Source of the DNA: Panax quinquefolius
Taxonomy: Eukaryota > Streptophyta > Magnoliopsida > Apiales > Araliaceae
Direction: 5' to 3'
Length of the DNA: 64,000 nt
Assembly (NCBI GenBank): GCA_020205615.1
Contig: CM035166.1
Location: forward strand, 89,271,043-89,335,042
Under the pieces are notes generated by a model that was given only the letters and a program-made list of their open reading frames with translations, did no database searches and was not told the origin of the DNA. Shown one piece after another: positions 23,557-34,558 of the stretch. The position numbers were made by a program, and so were the translations under genes. The first letter of the stretch is position 1, and each line of letters begins with the position of its first letter.

Positions 23557-25675
23557 AAATTTTTCTTTAAGTCAAGGTTCTACTTGGGTATTGGATACCG
23601 ACTTTGGTTATCATAAATATAGATTTATAAAGGGACCAAACAGAAGTAGAAATCTAAACAAATATAAGTAATCCTATATGCGGGAAATGTAACAAAGGTT
23701 GCCACATTAGCCATAGAAACTTATAGTTTAGCAATGCCTACGGGCAAATCTATTAAGTCAATAAGTTGTTATTGTATTCCAGTTCTTGTTAAAAATATTA
23801 TTTCCATTTTATTGTTGGACAATGAAATCTTTGGTATTATAATTAAGAACAATTGTTGCTCTATTTATAATAATAATGTTTTGTATAGAACTGGAATATT
23901 ACTTAATAAATTTTGTATACTTGACTTACATGAAAATAATTTTGCATATTGAACAAATTAGTATAAGAAAAGGAGATGATCATTCAAAGAGTTGAATGTG
24001 TGTATTTGCTGAAATACAAGTGTGAATTATTTGAAAGGTTTAAAGAATTCAGAAGTGAAACAAATTGGCAAAGTATTAAGATTCTTTGATTAGATCAAGG
24101 AATAAATACTTTTGCAATAAGTTTCTAGATCATCTCAAATGGTTTTCTCATAATGGACACCTCTTGATACGCAATAATTGATTGGTGTATCTAAAAGGAA
24201 AAATCATACCTTGTTGGACATGGTGCGGTCCATAATGATTTTACCGACATTCCAGTATCCTTCTAGGGTCATGTCCTAGAAATGGTCGACATCTCTACGA
24301 AAAATGGTAACCTCAAAATCCATTTTCCAAGACTCCATAAAAGTTATGGATGGGAGGATTCCTAATCTTAAGTATGTTAAGATAAGGGGTTGTCCAACTT
24401 ATGTGAAAAGGTTTCAAAGGATAAGCTTGGGACAAAATTTGACATATCACAGATTTGTGGGACATCCTAAAGTAAGTTTAGGGTAAATGTTCTATAATCC
24501 TACTTAGCAAAAGGTGTTTATTATGAAAACACGCTTCCTTCTAAGATAAAGGTGTTTATCATTGAAGGGCTAGTGGGAGGATAATAGATCTTGAAGAGTT
24601 CAAGAACCACAAAACACTATAAGTCAAATAAGAGGAACTCAGATGTAGACCTATTGTACCACAACCGAATCGTAAATCACGAAATAGTCTTCAAGATACC
24701 TAGGAGGTATGGATTCATCATGGATGATGATGATGAGGTACGATCATAGAAGATGATGATCCAGAGTTACATGCGATGATGTATGACTTCTAGTGTGTAC
24801 AAAAGGGTCAAGAGGGGAGCGTCGTGAAATTTCTAGTATTATATGTTGATATACTACTTGAAGGAATGACATACCAATGCTACAATCAAGAAAAGATAAA
24901 ATTGTCTAAACATTCCTCCATGAATGATTCGGAAGAGTATCTTAATTGGGGATGCAAATCTATATAGATAGATAGATTTAAAAGGATGCTCAACTTAACC
25001 CAAGGAACGTATATTCATTTGATGCTAAAGTCGTTTAGCATGGCAAACTCCAAGAGATGTCTCATGTCGATGAGCTATGGAGTGTATCTCTCTTAATAGT
25101 CCCCATAGACTCCAAAAGAGAGATCGCATGAGTAACTATCATGTATGCAATGAAATGTACGAGACCTGATGTTGATCACCATATTCGGAGAAGTTCACTA
25201 TGAGTCGATGAAAAAAACATCTTAAAGTTCTTAACCAAGACACTAAGGATGTGAACATACATGGTGGGTCCGAATTAAAACTAGAGGGCTTAATGAGACT
25301 CAAGTTTTTCGACGACAGCAAGATGACGTAAAAATCCACTTTAAGGTAAAGCGTTATCTTGAGCAAAGGTGCGGTGAATTGAAAGGTTCCAAACAAAGAA
25401 AAAGTTCTTTGGTTTAGTGATAAAGACAAAGTATATAGCTATAAATGAAGTCGCAAGTTGATTGTTTGGATTAAAAGTTCATTACGTAACTAGGAATAGT
25501 TCCTAAGTCTCATCTTGGATCTAAACATATGTTGTGGCACTTTCATTTGATTATTAGAATCATTGAAAGATGGGAAATCACTATAGAGATAGTGGAATCT
25601 CATGAACAACATTACATATCCATTAACTAAAGCTTATCCAACAAAGGGATAATCGCCACTTAGAGAAGAAGAGTA
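23557..25675 (+). pseudogene. Copia pol, unit 2, broken
   Basis: Same order as unit 1: protease site LDTDFGYH (about 23590), integrase core with SKRKNHTLLDMVRS (about 24190-24240), integrase C-terminus with RGCPTYVKRFQRISLGQNL (about 24380-24440), RNase H region with MANSKRCLMS (about 25040), KNILKFL and the terminal DPLTK-like segment. The protease aspartate triad has the same substitution as in unit 1, so the lesion predates the duplication. Confidence 0.85.
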
Positions 25676-25716
25676 TAAGATACTGATGGCGATTGGCTTT
25701 AGTGCAAGTGGGAGAT

Positions 25717-27591
25717 TGAAAGTAATATGCACACAAGCCAATCATGTTTGATGATAAAGCATATACTTTGTAACAATCTTATTCATTTATTAATAAAAAG
25801 TATTAATTTATTAAAGGCTTTTAATTATCTACATGATCTTTGTTTTATAATATGTGATAAACCCATAGTTTTAAGCAATGCTTTTAGAATAATGATGATG
25901 ATCATTCTAATGAGATCTAAATTCTTAGAAAGCTTAAAACTAAAATAGTTCCCAATCATTGGATTACTAAATTGGGGATTAGTGAATCCGGATAGATTGG
26001 TACATACGTTGCTTTGCTCATTGGATGAGGATGATTGATCTCACGATCATTTGTGTGGAGACACTAAAGCAAGTATGTAGGTGCTTATTAGAGAATAAGT
26101 TCACCGAACGTGGCTCGCTAAGGAATACCTAATGGAGTTTTATTTGCTGTCAATAGGAATTCTGTAGTGATAGTAGTACAAGTAATCCTTGGACTTGAGA
26201 TCATCATAGTATCTTGTGTATGATGAGTTATACTTTGACTTATTCCTTAAGACCCTTAGGGTATATCAAAGGGTATGCTTGGGTATAATAAGTTGTACAT
26301 GGAGATAATGTATGATCAATAAAGAATCTACCACTTCTAATAAAAGAAGAGAAATGTCCTATGTGATTCGATAAATGACAACCCAAAGAGTCCTCGGTTA
26401 AGGCGTGAATGAAATTAGAAAGGAGTTTCTAATTTGCATTATTTGAGTTGTGCATTTAAGGATCGAAATACATATAATTAAATAAAATAAGACTTGACAA
26501 AGAATTCCATGTCTTATATTTAATTGGGACATTGTATGGTGGAAGGATTGAATTATGCAGAACTATTTACTCAAAGGTTCTTTAATGATTAATGTTGAAA
26601 TCTATATTATCTGGAAAGTCGTTGATCATTAGGAGGCTTATCCTATTGTAGAATAAATATTATTTAAATAAATTAATTATTAATTTATTTATTTAAATAA
26701 GATTAGAATTGTTCTAATTGATTTATTCACAACCTATTTAATATGGAGAACCTAAAGGGTCACACCATAAAAGGAAGAATAATTATTTAAGAAGTTAATG
26801 GCATAATCGTAATAATATAGTTAAGTATATTTAATTTAATCTATGGTGATAGAATAAATTAAATAGCTTAATATTTATTATTTAATATTTTAGAAATATT
26901 AAATATAAATTAATAAGAGGAGTCTTATTAATATTATTACAAGTATTATTATTTTAATTTCTAAAAGAGTTTAGAAATTAATTTAATATAAGTACTCTCA
27001 TTTATTCCTAATTGGATTAGGAAGGAAAATTAGTTAAAAGAATTTAATTAATTTTCCCTAATAAGATTAGGGAGCTTAATTAATTAAAAGAATTTAATTA
27101 ATTAAATAAAACCCAATTCCTTAATTGTTAAGATGGGTTGCCCACATCTATAAATAAGAGGAGTCTTATTATGGGTGGTATGGGTTGTTGACTTTTCAAC
27201 ATACGTAATAATTCCAATTGTTGGGAGAGTACACCCTTTCTATAGAGATAGAAAAACTAGGGTTTAGCCAACCACCCTTCTTCTTGAATTCTATTCTTCC
27301 TCGTGGATCACCTCTAGAGGCCAAACACATGGGTGGCTAACGTTGATCAAAGGAAGGAACCAAACCCGGTGGATTCAAGTTGAACGCGAAAGGATTTGGA
27401 GATGAACTTGTACCTGAGGAAGCTCGATCTTCAAGGGTATGATTTTATTCTTTATCTTTTCGTTTAATTAATAATTGTGCATAAAGGGTGATCCGGGTAT
27501 ATGGTTTGTAAATTTTTTTAAACTCTGATTTTACACGCTTCCGCATTAATTTTGCAATTTGATTGCTTTCATAAATATTACAAACCTAACA
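25717..27591 (+). mobile_element. Copia LTR C (outer 3')
   Basis: Starts TGAAAGTAATATGC after the purine tract of unit 2 and ends CCTAACA, keeping the CA end that LTRs A and B have as TA. TSD CTTAT follows at 27592-27596. 1,875 bp. Confidence 0.95.
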
Positions 27592-27596
27592 CTTAT

Positions 27597-27848
27597 CTGT
27601 ACAAGGTATAACTTTATTCACTTCAGTGATTAAACCACAATTCTTAACTAATATCATTACTAAATCACCTTAACAAATTATTCCACTTTCTTCAAATCAA
27701 CTACAAATCGGAAAGAAATCGACAGTTGATCAAAATATAGACCAACAAAATAAAGAACAAAATCGAATCAAACGCCTACGTCTACCCAATGGTTTACCCA
27801 CAACTCACAAGTCAAACCTAAATAGGTTTTCTACAAGAAAGAACCTAA
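27597..27848 (-). other. 5' leader of the chromovirus derivative
   Basis: AT-rich DNA between the copia TSD and the primer site, with no open frame. On the minus strand it is the beginning of the internal region. Confidence 0.55.
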
Positions 27849-27860
27849 GCTTTGATACCA
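27849..27860 (-). promoter_or_regulatory. Primer-binding site of the chromovirus derivative
   Basis: On the minus strand TGGTATCAAAGC, 4 bp after the LTR end, is one base off TGGTATCAGAGC, the complement of the initiator tRNA-Met 3' end. This fixes the right LTR as the 5' LTR. Confidence 0.85.
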
Positions 27861-27864
27861 TATC

Positions 27865-30378
27865 TGTAACACCCCCTTCCAGAAAAGGAAAGGGAGGTCA
27901 CGTGCAAAGCACAACAAGCCTCAAAATAAGTAAACAGAGCACTAATAACTTCAAAATATGTAATAATGATATCTATCAATGCTGTACTAATTACAATTCT
28001 CCAAATAGAGTTAAAATAATCAAAACTTAAAATTCAAAATGACATAAACGGTCAAAGGCAACTCTCTCATCTCACTAGTCCTGAATCACCCCTGCAAACC
28101 TACCGGAAGAAAAACACAGCATGAGCCAATTGCCCAGTACGGATACAGATATACAAAAGATATACAACTGATATACGAAAACAACTGAGACAAAATACTG
28201 AACAAGGCCTCAAGTGTAAATACGGACGAAAATATAATCTCCAAAGATCTGAATGAAATATATTTGAATCAACAGAATTGACGAACCAATAGACGAATAA
28301 AGAAATAACGAACTGAGATAACTAACTCAATGAATTAAACTGAACAGAAACAAACAAAACTAATACAATAAAATAATAGGCTGAAACAAATGGCTGGGGT
28401 TATTTCATACCGATTGAGCTCAAAAATATATCTTGCTACACAAGAAAGTCAAACAAATGCCACACAGGCAAATCACACATTGGACCGCGAATCCAAATGT
28501 ATGCAAATCGGATAGGTGTGTTTGGCACAACATCACCAATCCGCAGAACAGAAAATTAGGGTTAAGCCATATGCCTCCCATAACAAAACACCAAATGGCC
28601 CACTTCCTCCGGAGCCCAGACGGAGATGCCGTGGACTAATCACACCGCCACGGAAAGTGTCATGCCTCTCGTGCCAAGACGATATTCCTGTGGTACCCCC
28701 ACAGGTGGTTATAGCTCAGGTATACCCTACGATATATTCTATCAAAAATACTATGTCACAACACATGCGACATAATACCAACAAAAGGGTTCTATATGTA
28801 CATGTTGAACCAAATCAAATTCTAGTCACAAGGTCTCAAAAAGAAGGTAGCAAAACGTACCGCTCTACAATTATCAAAATAAATACTATACATGATAACC
28901 TAATTCAAAGAGTACAAGTACGAGTCCAATGTGTCAACTCCAAAATGAAATAAATATATCAATTTCACAAGAAATAATTATGTGAAATAATAACAGAAAT
29001 TCGAAACGAGGAACAAAACGAACAAATCAAATTTATCAAAAGTATCGCTGAAAGAGTACAGAATCTGTACCTGATACTTCCAAACCCTTTTATAGCACAC
29101 TTCACAAGATCTTACCCTCAAATGCCAACGATATCAAATACGAAACGTTATTCGCAATCTAAACATATTCACCTCAAATTAAAAACAATGCAAACTAATA
29201 ATTCCAAAATAATTCATAATCTATTTAAAATGTCTTTAAACATCGCCTTTTATCAATTATTAATACTCCAAAATTTATATTTCAAAAATGACCCCTTAAA
29301 TTCCTTCCGTTCGAACTAATTAAACAACATAATAATAAATATAAGTTTATAAATTACCTAATAACTATATTTATAGTAATATAAAATTAATTCCCAATTA
29401 CATTAATTTTACCAAAAATAAATTCAAACTAAATTACGAAACCCTTTAAATCAGATAACATGCGTACTTATTAAAAAAAATACAAACTTGTCAGACAATA
29501 AATTGCCTTATTGCATTGATGAACTAGCCTCAACTGCAGTTCCTTGAAATGCTCCGATTGTTGGCTAGGAATTTTTTTTTTATATAATGTTTTTAAAGAA
29601 AACATACGATGTACTACTATTACATCATATACATGCTCTCCATATGTCTAAAATCAAGTCGCTAAAGTCGGTCTTAATTGGAATGTATAATCATCCTCTA
29701 TTAAAAACATAATCAACTAATCCATATTATGTAAATATGTTGAACCCCTCTTGCAATGCACCAACACTAAATATAAATAACAAATTCCCTTTCCACAATC
29801 GTGATTTTGTGTCAACCTTCTTTTCCTAATTTACTTGCATCAAACAAATTTTAGTCACTCAGAACAACTCTTTAAGTTAAACATCATAACTTGTTTAACA
29901 AACACGACTTTCAAGGTAAAAAAATGTCAAAAAAGTGTCTTCACAACCAAAACTAAAAACAACACCCAGAACCAAAACAAGTTTTATTATTCCAAACAAC
30001 TCATAATAAATGGTAAAATTACAGTACCTTTTTGTTTCTTCTTCTTTTTCTTATTTTTTTTCTTGATGTCGTCACTGTCTCTTCTTCTTTTCTCTCGATT
30101 TGTATTAGATATGTTAAGAAAATTAGGTTTTAGTATTTATTCAGTTTAAAACATATTTTATTAATATATTTATTAACTCTCCAAATTTTAATATGATTTA
30201 TTATAACCCATATTTAAATTAAACCCAATTGATTTTAAGGCCCGAATTGAAGAAATCTCTTACTTATTTTAGTCCACATAATTTAAAAAAAATGTTTAAC
30301 CCAAACATAAGAAAGCCCAATTAAAAATATGGATTTAAATATTATTTATTTTTTTTATTTTTTTTACCGGGTATCACA
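27865..30378 (-). mobile_element. 5' LTR of the chromovirus derivative
   Basis: 2,514 bp, starts TGTAACACCCCC and ends GGGTATCACA on the plus strand. The partner is 6970-9459. TSD TTCGT follows. Confidence 0.93.
29087..29095 (-). promoter_or_regulatory. TATA box of the chromovirus-derivative LTR
   Basis: CTATAAAAG on the minus strand. The matching site in the 3' LTR is near 8172-8182. Transcription would run toward lower coordinates, as the orientation of the element requires. Confidence 0.55.
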
Positions 30379-30655
30379 TTCGTGGTAGGCAAATGTCATC
30401 ATGTGGGTTTGTTAGGCCCTTCGTTTGTCAGGCCCTTCGTTTGTCAGGCCCTTCGTGGTAGGCAAACGTCATCGGTGTAAAGAGGTTCGGGTGGACTTGC
30501 TGACCATTCGATGGTAGCCTTATTGGCAGGTGGTCCTTATGACGTTGTCAGGCCCTTCGTGGTAGGTAATTGTCGTCCTTTAGACTTTGTCAGGCCCTTC
30601 GTGGTAGGCAAATATCATCCTGTGGGTTTGTTAGGCCCTTCGTGGTAAACAAATT
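30379..30655 (+). repeat. 42-bp tandem array, right part
   Basis: The continuation of 6526-6969 after the nested insertion. It starts with the TSD copy ttcgt followed by ggtaggcaaatgtcatc, which restores the repeat unit broken at 6969. It includes the longer ttcgggtggacttgctgacc block near 30485. Confidence 0.9.
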
Positions 30656-30989
30656 CCATATGAAGCAGATCTATCTCGCACTTCGGTAACGAATAAGTAT
30701 TCCTTTACTTTATTACCTAAATTTTTCTAAGTGTTGAGTTCGGATTGCTCCATCACTTAAATTTACCTTATCTGTTATATGACTTGTTTAGTTATTTATT
30801 AACAGTTTTAAGTTAAGTCCATAAAGAGCTTGTACATTTTTCAAAATCATTAATATTAAAGTATTAACAACAAGTAACCATACCGAAGTCATAAGGAACG
30901 AAGCCCATATTTCATTAATATTTAAAATGATTACAAAAGATGGAAAATTTTACAGAAATCCTATAAGCTATAAGAAGGGAAACTCGTCT
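30656..30989 (-). other. 3' flank of the antisense gene
   Basis: AT-rich, no open frame. It should contain the 3' UTR and polyadenylation region of the antisense gene that ends at 30990, but no single signal stands out. Confidence 0.45.
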
Positions 30990-33162
30990 TCAGACGTCAG
31001 CTTCGTCTTTGGAAGAATCGAGTAAGGTCAGATCAACCTTAGATGTGACAAGTTTTGCCTTGTCCTTGCTTCGGCATTCATAGTACCCATCAAAAAACAT
31101 CTGGACCACCTTCTCATTCAGCTCATTGGACTGAAGATATTCTTCCTAGATTTGCTTACGAAGCTGATCAGTTAGTGGTGGGCCCAAATCCCTAATAGTC
31201 CGGAGTTCTCGAAGTTCCTCTTCAAGATTTTGACGATGAGCCATTTGCTCTGCATCTTTATCTTGGTTATCTTTATTTTGCTTCGATAGAACTGAGTTGG
31301 ATTGGGCCAGATCTTCGATTTTCTTCGCCAAAATTTCGTTTTTCTTCAGAAAATCGATATTTATATCAGTGATGACTTGATGAGTGGCCCGGGACATCTT
31401 CAAATCTTCTTTGGTTTGGGCAAGGTCTTTCTGAAAACACTCTTTGTCGTGAAGAGCAACTTTGAGATTACTTCTATCTTTCGCCAAAGAAGTCTTAAGC
31501 AGGGTATTCTCTCTTCTAGCGACTTCCTCTTCGGCTTCGGCCTCTTTATATTTGGGACGGAGGTGTCCGAAGACAGCATTTGCCTATAAATGATCAATGT
31601 TAGTCAAACAGTTCAAAATTAATGGGCCGGGACGTAAATATATAAGTTAAGCATACTCTAGCTTGGTACTTCATTCCCTCGTCGATTAGGTCCATGATAG
31701 AGCTGTTACCGAACCGATGATCATCTGTGTCACAGACGAAGGAGTTGTAGAGCTGAAATGGGAATTTCTCATTGGATTCTGGCCAGAGAGTGGGGTATCC
31801 CATGGCTTCAGGCCTAGATTCCGAAGAGTTTGGTTTTCTTTTGCGATCATGTTTAGGTGTTTGCTCTACCTATTCTTCGGGCCCTTCGTCAGAAACAACG
31901 ATTTCAACCAGGATATCCGGTGGAGGATCAGTGCCTGTTAGAGGTACTTGTGGCTCTTCGGAGGCCGGAGGATTCGCTTGGGTTTTCCTCTTTTTAGCAC
32001 GAAGGATTCGGATCCGTTTGTCGTGAGGTTTATCGAGGAGGCACTCGGTATGGGTTTGTGTGGTGGTGTGTTTGTGTTTTCGGCCAGCTTGCTTTCTTCG
32101 ACGAGGTTGGCTTGTACCTTCAGTAGGAGTTGATTCAGTTGCTTGAGCTTCGGAAGTTAAAGGCTCTTCAGTTGGTACTTCGATAGGGGTCGGCGAAGAT
32201 AAACCCGAAAGGAATTGCATGCGGATCCCTTGATTCGATCGACGCTCGGTTCGATCAGAGTTACTATGAAAGATGAAGAACAATTATTCAGAATAAATTA
32301 CTGACAAAAATCGATTAAGTTATACATTCCTTTGGGTTCAAAACTTACATTTATGGTCGTACAACCATGTTTGCTTGTTTAGAAGTACGAAGCTCCATTC
32401 CTTAAGGTGAATCTTCTCTAGAAAGCTCGCCATTTCTCTTACACGTTCCTTTGAAATATCTCCAAAGTTTGCAGAGATACGGTCAGAAATGGTCCAATCG
32501 GGTATGGAGGAGATTTTGGGTCCTTTAACAAAGAACCACTCCTTATGCCATCCCTGGTTGCTCAAGGGAGTGTCCATCAGGGGTCGCTTCTCGAACCTGG
32601 CATTAGGTTTGGGAGATTGTTTGCTCAGCATCTTGAAGCCTCGTTCTTGAGATTTACCGGCTATGAACAGGGTGAAGAAGAAGTCGACAGTAGGTGGAAT
32701 CCCTTGTTCGTGGCAGAAGGCGATAAATGCCATGATGTGGATGTAGGAGTTCGGGACAAGCTGGGCAAATCCCACACCTACAAACCTTAGCAGAGTGATA
32801 ACGAAGGTATGGAGGGGTAGGTGAACTCCCTTTTCGATAAGGGTTACCGGCATGGCGGTCCAGCCTTCAGGTCGCTGGTACATTCGTTCTTGGAGGGTTG
32901 GGGCCCTTACCAGGTGGGTGTCTGGAATATGGTAGCGGGTCCGAAGGTTGCGCAGCTCGATTTCTGTAACAGTAGGAGTATTGGCATGAGGAAAGTATTC
33001 TTCATTCTTGAAGAACCCTGAAGGAGTTGGTGGTGTAATCTTGTTAGGGGTAACAACGAATTTGAGGTTTGGATCCAGAGCTTCTTTGATAGGGCTTGGA
33101 GGAATAGAAGTGATGGGAGTCACAATAAGGGGAACCTCTTCACCAGAATTCTGAGAGGCCAT
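30990..33162 (-). pseudogene. Antisense three-exon gene of the Tat-like element (Transposase_28-like domain plus coiled coil), damaged
   Basis: Minus-strand gene between the pol remnant and the 3' LTR, opposite to the element. Exon 1 is 33162-32349, exon 2 is 32263-31657 and exon 3 is 31583-30990. Introns of 85 and 73 nt have AT/GTAAGT..ATAG and AGA/GTATGC..ATAG borders. Exons 2 and 3 join in phase. Exon 1 to 2 needs one extra base, a probable frameshift. The domain around LIEKGVHLPLHTFVITLLRF and MAFIAFCHEQGIPPTVDFFF matches the family called putative gypsy type transposon (Transposase_28). Exon 2 is proline/threonine-rich then basic (RKKR-like). Exon 3 is a heptad-rich coiled coil. TAG stops occur near 31871 and at 31146-31148. 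The ATG at 33162 (MASQNSGEEV) is preferred because the frame upstream has only a TTG, close to the predicted transcription start. Its function is unknown; extra antisense frames are known in Tat elements. Confidence 0.8.
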
Positions 33163-33278
33163 GAATGACGGTTTAGTAATGGTTTGCAGGTGGAAAGAAA
33201 AATTTGAAGGAGGACGAGAACGGGAGGTGCCTGAAATTTGAAATGGCAAGTAAAACTGTCAGATTGGGAGGAATTAAC

Positions 33279-33286
33279 TTTTTATA
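33279..33286 (-). promoter_or_regulatory. TATA box of the antisense gene
   Basis: TATAAAAA on the minus strand, 117 bp before the ATG at 33162. It would give a 5' UTR of about 90 nt. It suggests the antisense gene has its own promoter inside the element rather than relying on an LTR. Confidence 0.5.
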
Positions 33287-33555
33287 CTGGCGGTCTCTTC
33301 AACTTTTCACACAGTTCAAGGGCGGCTCATTTAATGTCAGCGGTGTTGAGACTTTGAAGAGGCATCATTCTATTTTGGTCTTAAGTTGTTAATCGGATTG
33401 GGCTTCTTGATTGGGCTTCCGGTTTTTATCTGCTATGGGAGATTTACCAGTTGGGCCTCAGTGAGTTTCATTTTCGGCCTTTAATGATCTTATTATATTT
33501 CCCTTTGTCCTAGACCAGTGTCATTTATACTCTTTTATTAAACCACCTGTTTAAT
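33287..33555. other. Upstream region of the antisense gene / pre-PPT DNA
   Basis: No open frame of interest. On the minus strand it would be the promoter region of the antisense gene; on the plus strand it leads to the polypurine tract. Confidence 0.4.
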
Positions 33556-33571
33556 AAAAGACTGGGGGCAG
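33556..33571 (+). promoter_or_regulatory. Polypurine tract of the Tat-like element
   Basis: aaaagactgggggcag immediately precedes the TG of the 3' LTR. It matches the usual Tat-type purine tract and sets the plus-strand orientation. Confidence 0.85.
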
Positions 33572-34092
33572 TGTTGGGCCATAATACTTTAGACATGTTG
33601 GGTAGGTCTTGAAAGTATTGGGCCGGTTCATTGGGCCGACCCATTGGGAAGTTAATGTCTTTATTTGGGTCCTCTTAAGGTATGGGGCCGAGGCAGTGGG
33701 TCGTATTACTAGATAAGTATGGTTCCACTTGGGTTTTGACCGGTGATGATTATGGGGATAGAACTTTGACTGTCGTCTCTGCATTGTATTCAATGAGTAT
33801 TGGACAGGGCTTAGTCGGCTACAAGTTATGGGCCAGGGGAAGTCAGTGGCATATAAAAGCAATGAACTCACACAAAGGAAGGTAACACACTTAGCCAATT
33901 TATGATGGCTCTCAATACACTAGACATATTATTCCTCTATTGTTAACCTTGTGATCGCCGATACTGACTCTCACGCCAGAGCTATCCCCCGACGGTCAAG
34001 CCGTTAAGCTTTTGGTGTTGACTTGTTGAATTGTGCAGGATATCGTACACGTCTTGGTGATTGGGACGTGAGGAAAGATCTTGGCGTTAACA
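33572..34092 (+). mobile_element. 3' LTR of the Tat-like element
   Basis: Starts TGTTGGGCCATAAT and ends GGCGTTAACA, 521 bp, same length as the 5' LTR. A TATA motif tataaaag is at 33852-33859; the 5' LTR has lost it. Confidence 0.95.
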
Positions 34093-34097
34093 TTTAT

Positions 34098-34558
34098 AAT
34101 AGTGAGATTGTCTACCGTGACATGTTATATGGACCTAAAAGTTCAAAAATAGCACTTCGAGAAGCGAGCAATTTGAAAGTTTGTAATTAGATACTCAAGG
34201 AGTGACTAGACTGAAGTTCACACAACAAGACTATTTAATTAGTACGCAATGATAATATAACATGAGTTTAACGACAAAATAAAGGAGGTGAGAAAATGAA
34301 TCCATATTATCTCACTGTGTGTTGTCCTTTAAAGGATAAGGTATTCCTTGATCCTTTAATTAAGTACTCTTTGTGATATTTGACTATATTACAAAGAGAT
34401 GAATTAATGTTGCTACTTTGGTTTCAGTTCCTAAAGTTCGGACTATGAGACTGTATGGGGTGATTCTGGGAAAGCAGTTGATTCAGATTTGAGTAACATT
34501 AGGGCAAAGGGAAGATAACTTAATTTCACCATGTTCTGCACTTATTGTCGACAACTAT
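34098..34558. other. Flank of the Tat-like insertion, copia-like leader
   Basis: Non-coding. It contains gcgagcaatttg and a 75-bp relative of 4009-4085. It continues the sequence interrupted at 4096. Confidence 0.4.

Larger units (their letters stand above)
10919..27591 (+). mobile_element. Ty1/copia composite: LTR-internal-LTR-internal-LTR
   Basis: Three LTRs of 1,875, 1,879 and 1,875 bp alternate with two internals of 5,531 and 5,513 bp, all in plus orientation. Only the outer ends carry a TSD, CTTAT at 10914-10918 and 27592-27596; the inner junctions are purine tract to LTR and LTR to primer site. One insertion followed by unequal recombination between LTRs of sister chromatids or homologues explains this. 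Both internals carry the same gag stop and a similar degenerate pol, so the unit was dead before duplication. Confidence 0.95.
6970..30378 (-). mobile_element. Chromovirus-derived large retrotransposon derivative (minus strand), interrupted by a copia composite
   Basis: Two LTRs of about 2.5 kb start and end TG..CA, and the flanks carry a perfect TSD TTCGT (6965-6969 and 30379-30383). The minus-strand orientation is fixed by an iMet-type primer site beside the right LTR and a purine tract beside the left LTR. Without the nested copia composite the internal region is only about 1.7 kb. It lacks gag-pol except for a decayed chromodomain tail, so the element could move only with proteins from a related copy. 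This fits the LARD concept (long LTRs, non-coding interior). Confidence 0.93.
4097..34092 (+). mobile_element. Tat-like Ty3/gypsy retrotransposon carrying nested elements
   Basis: Two LTRs of exactly 521 bp bound the element. The 5-bp flanks are TTTAC (4092-4096) and TTTAT (34093-34097), a TSD with one change. The order on the plus strand is 5' LTR, primer site, 86-bp repeat array, RT/RNase H remnant, 42-bp repeat array, antisense gene, polypurine tract, 3' LTR. Gag, protease, most of RT and all of integrase are gone. With the nested chromovirus (6970-30378) and one TSD copy removed, the element would be about 6.6 kb. By eye the LTRs differ at about two dozen sites, so the insertion is not recent. 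Confidence 0.93.

Noticed and set aside
32338..33249. 303-codon single-exon gene starting at 33249
   Set aside because: The codon at 33249 is TTG and lies at the predicted transcription start. The last codons are intron. Replaced by a three-exon model starting at ATG 33162.
31302..33392. Several plus-strand open frames
   Set aside because: They are the complementary shadow of the antisense exons, with no family match.
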